A stretch of 64,000 nt of DNA. Origin: UBA8296 sp031581145 (GTDB lineage Bacteria > Bacteroidota > Rhodothermia > Balneolales > Balneolaceae). Where the stretch lies: the NCBI GenBank assembly GCA_031581145.1, contig JAVLBP010000002.1, positions 137,895 through 201,894 on the forward strand. Direction: 5' to 3'. Under the pieces are notes generated by a model. The model saw only the letters and a program-made list of their open reading frames with translations. It made no database searches and had not been told where the DNA came from. Below, piece after piece: positions 61,773-64,000 of the stretch; the stretch's first letter is position 1, and every line of letters starts with the position of its first letter. Made by a program: the position numbers and the translations under genes.

Positions 61773-63746
61773 TTATCCTTGAGCTAAATCTTGAAGCGTA
61801 GAGGCAAGCTTGTTCATTTTGTCTGCGTGCGCACCGGATGCATTTGCGTTCACTGTGCCGGCGAGATCCATAAGAAGATCCATGTTGCCTGTCGTCTCGG
61901 CGGTATAAATACCATCACGGAGCTGCTGTATCATCTCCTGAGACATTTCTGGGTCACGATCTAGCTGGTCAACATACGCTTTTGCCAATGCAAATGAGGC
62001 TGGCCACTCGTACATCGGCTGCCCTTGTGCATTTTTGAACTCTAGTTTCACGGTGTTGGCCGCATCAATCTCATTCTGCGTCAGGAATGGACTCGGCTCA
62101 AGTGCAAAGAAGTCTAGTCCGCGCGCAATTTCTGAGTTGATTAGGTATCCATTATACCAGTAAATAGACCAACTACCTCCCGTAACGAGTTCATCTGGAT
62201 TGACCGGTCCACGATCATGGTAGGCAATCTCAACAGGATTGGCAGGATCAGTAAAATCAAAAACAAGAATCCCGCCTTGATACCATGACTGAACCATAAC
62301 GTCACGATCGGGAATAGGAATCATGGATCCGTTGTGAGCTACGCAGTTTTCCACAGTTGACTGCACTGCAGGAATCTTGAAGTAGCTTTGGAAATCCATT
62401 TTGTTGCTTTCATCAATTGAGAAGATGGCGTTGGCTCCCCACTCCATAGGGTCGGTTTCGCGACATTTTGGGCCTGTTCCACCACCCCACTCGTCGGTAA
62501 ACATCACAGTCTTACCGTCATTACTGAATGTGGCGGAGTGCCAGTAAGCAAAGTTTTCATCAGCCACAGCGTCGACACGAACTGGATTGGCTGGATCTGT
62601 GATGTCAAGAAGAAGGCCATATCCTTCACAGGCTCCGCCAGCCAAGCCAATTTCTGGATATAGTGTAATATCGTGGCACTGATTGGGTCCTCTGTTAGAT
62701 AGTTCATCTGCGCCACCAAACATCGAACCCACCATGTCTGGAACGCCGGCTCTGAATGTTTCCTCTTGTGCCTCAGTGAGATCACCTTCGATACCTTGCT
62801 CCGATTTGAACATACCACGAAGACGTGCTACAAACTGATCAGGAATCACGATAGGTGAGCCATTAAACTCTACAACTACCGCTCCAGCAGCACGTGCCTC
62901 TTCAATCGCTTCAAGATCTGCAGGCGCTAAACCATGGGATGGAGGAGCGTCGAGCTCTTCAAAAATCCGTGGAGAGTTGACAATGGCAGAGGCTTGTGGG
63001 TTGTCTAGAGGCACTTGAATCACCTCAATACGGAAGAGTGCGGTGTTAGGGTCATCTTCAGGTAAAGCATCAGAACAGCCAGCTAGCTCTTCTTCAGGGC
63101 GAACCGGAGCCGAGCCAGATACATACACATAGACATTGTCATCGTCGTTTGGATCTTTTAGCACGCTGTGTGTGTGCGACCCACGGCATGTCTGGACATT
63201 GGCAACATACTCAGGGTTTTCGATATCGCTAATGTCAAAGATGCGAATGCCACGAAGACGATCTTCACTAACGCGGGAATCATTCCCCTGCGTACCACAG
63301 TCAAGACGCCCTTCTAGCCCTTCACCAGAGACAAAAAGAAGATCCCCATACACGGAGACATCGCTTTGTGAGGCTGGGCACACATAGTCATTCACAAGCT
63401 CTGGGTTTGATGGGTCTGTCATATCCCAAATAATGACGCCATTAAAATTCCCTTGAATCACATAATCGCCTTTGAATGCCAAATCAGAGTTCCACTCTCC
63501 CACAAAAGACTCTGGTGGGGGTGTGAATGATACGTGTTCTAGGTTCCAGATGGCTTCTTCCGCATCAAAGAGACCACCGGCTAGTCCTTCTCGGGGGTCA
63601 GGTGAGGGGGCTTCCATCATGCTCAAAGGCATAGGGTCAAACGAAGGCGCAGGAGCCGACATTTGTTCTACTTTTCCTTGTGGGGAACACGCTGCCACAA
63701 AGAGAATGATTGCTCCAAATAGAGCGGTAAAGTGAGAGGTTTTCAT
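61773..63746 (-). CDS. LVIVD-repeat lipoprotein with helical C-terminal module
   Basis: A 657-residue lipoprotein with lipobox FVAAC (Cys20). LVIVD-type beta-propeller repeats run through residues ~75-560, with many copies of the (I/V)(I/W)DxxDPxNPxxV type: IIWDMTDPSNPELV, IFDISDIENPEYV, LLDITDPANPVRV and VFDFTDPANPVEI. Eight or more Cys in the propeller could form disulfides. The last ~40 residues are a small helical module (GAHADKMNKLASTLQDL) repeated in the next gene. Role unknown; such proteins often occur in Bacteroidota surfaces. Confidence 0.88.
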   Translation of the reverse strand: MKTSHFTALFGAIILFVAACSPQGKVEQMSAPAPSFDPMPLSMMEAPSPDPREGLAGGLFDAEEAIWNLEHVSFTPPPESFVGEWNSDLAFKGDYVIQGNFNGVIIWDMTDPSNPELVNDYVCPASQSDVSVYGDLLFVSGEGLEGRLDCGTQGNDSRVSEDRLRGIRIFDISDIENPEYVANVQTCRGSHTHSVLKDPNDDDNVYVYVSGSAPVRPEEELAGCSDALPEDDPNTALFRIEVIQVPLDNPQASAIVNSPRIFEELDAPPSHGLAPADLEAIEEARAAGAVVVEFNGSPIVIPDQFVARLRGMFKSEQGIEGDLTEAQEETFRAGVPDMVGSMFGGADELSNRGPNQCHDITLYPEIGLAGGACEGYGLLLDITDPANPVRVDAVADENFAYWHSATFSNDGKTVMFTDEWGGGTGPKCRETDPMEWGANAIFSIDESNKMDFQSYFKIPAVQSTVENCVAHNGSMIPIPDRDVMVQSWYQGGILVFDFTDPANPVEIAYHDRGPVNPDELVTGGSWSIYWYNGYLINSEIARGLDFFALEPSPFLTQNEIDAANTVKLEFKNAQGQPMYEWPASFALAKAYVDQLDRDPEMSQEMIQQLRDGIYTAETTGNMDLLMDLAGTVNANASGAHADKMNKLASTLQDLAQG

Positions 63747-63776
63747 TATATCTAGGTTTGGATTTTTATGTAAGAG

Positions 63777-63853
63777 TTTAGTTGTGTAGAAATTTAGTGT
63801 AGAAACTTAGTTGTGTAGAAATTTAATAGTGAAGAAGTTTAATTGAGTAGAAA
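63777..63853. repeat. Degenerate 13-16-bp tandem repeat, 5 copies
   Basis: Units of 16, 13, 16, 16 and 16 bases begin at 63777, 63793, 63806, 63822 and 63838, each like TTTAGTTGTGTAGAAA. The array fills the gap between the two LVIVD-family genes. Confidence 0.88.
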
Positions 63854-63888
63854 TATAGAGTTATAAAATTGGGTAATGCTGGGGATGG

Positions 63889-64000
63889 TTATCCAGCAAG
63901 TTTTTGAAGTGTTTCAGCGAGCTTGGTCATCTTTTGAGCATGTGCCCCTGTTGCATTACTAGCGACCTTGCTAGCTAAATCCTGAAGAACATCTTTGCCC
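63889..64000 (-). CDS. LVIVD-family lipoprotein paralogue (3' fragment only)
   Basis: A minus-strand reading frame runs from the right edge to a TAA at 63889-63891. Only the last 36 residues are visible: GKDVLQDLASKVASNATGAH, then AQKMTKLAETLQKLAG. They match the C-terminal module of the 657-residue LVIVD lipoprotein (e.g. GAHADKMNKLASTLQDLAQG), so this is a tandem paralogue. Its N-terminal part is outside the window, so the presence of a propeller is inferred. Confidence 0.8.
   Translation of the reverse strand, partial: GKDVLQDLASKVASNATGAHAQKMTKLAETLQKLAG

Overview
The window is an ordinary chromosomal stretch from a Gram-negative, aerobic, heterotrophic bacterium. It most likely belongs to the Bacteroidota/Rhodothermota/Balneolota (FCB) side of the tree. 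The best taxonomic clue is rpmB-rpmG followed by a 55-residue DUF4295-type protein, an arrangement known from that group. Supporting clues are an FtsY without an acidic N-terminal domain, many exported peptidases (tricorn-like S41, M14, M28, gamma-glutamyltransferase), a TonB receptor and lipoproteins. Genus assignment is not possible from sequence inspection alone. I saw no phage, insertion sequence, CRISPR array or integron.

Layout. 1-3621: ruvA (5' truncated), a PhoB/PhoR-type two-component pair and a mannose-1-phosphate guanylyltransferase. 3691-6356: an MBL hydrolase, a repeat-tailed small protein, a beta-barrel protein and an exported glutathione peroxidase. 6472-9517: a His-rich small protein and an OprC-like copper TonB receptor. 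9594-17719: tRNA-Asp, mnmG, rsmG with two perfect parS sites, a WYL regulator, then gyrA and gyrB on the opposite strand. This part has the look of an origin-proximal region, although dnaA and parAB are not in the window. 18043-26356: ribosomal proteins, cvpA, tyrS, comEC, xseB, dxs and queA. 26380-34801: a small repeat-tailed protein, alkaline phosphatase, two large exported peptidases and a thioredoxin-like protein. 35060-37698: an HTH protein, NUDIX hydrolase, pgsA and ftsY. 37717-42894: M28 peptidase, scpA, tRNA-Arg, a hypothetical, PNP and a YggS protein. 43082-47430: Nif3-like protein, a coiled-coil protein, RNase P RNA, smpB, a lipoprotein and arginine deiminase. 47593-57314: SirB1-like protein, RF3, lpdA-lipB-lipA (lipoate pathway), plsY-gpsA (glycerolipid pathway), an AlbA_2 protein, a HesB/IscA protein and Hsp33. 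57495-64000: recJ, tRNA-Phe, GGT, a rhodanese lipoprotein and two tandem LVIVD-type lipoproteins, the second cut by the window end.

The most unusual signal is not a gene. Short degenerate tandem arrays recur at gene boundaries throughout the window. Their periods are 12-16 bp, most often exactly 15 bp, usually with 3-8 copies, and each array has its own unrelated unit. They sit in intergenic gaps, run through stop or start codons, or form the tails of proteins: lipB (eight 15-bp units crossing the stop codon), the arcA start (five 14-bp units), the 26380 gene tail and others. A constant step with varying sequence suggests a process that duplicates about 15 bp at a time, tolerated only where coding constraint is weak. 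This is the best candidate here for something undescribed.

Other points of note: a cytoplasmic coiled-coil protein that has lost all four cysteines of its family's zinc ribbon, a probable copper-uptake locus, hairpins in the gyrB leader, and tail-to-tail overlapping genes at 35520-35545. Several starts were moved downstream from the longest open frame, with reasons given in each entry.
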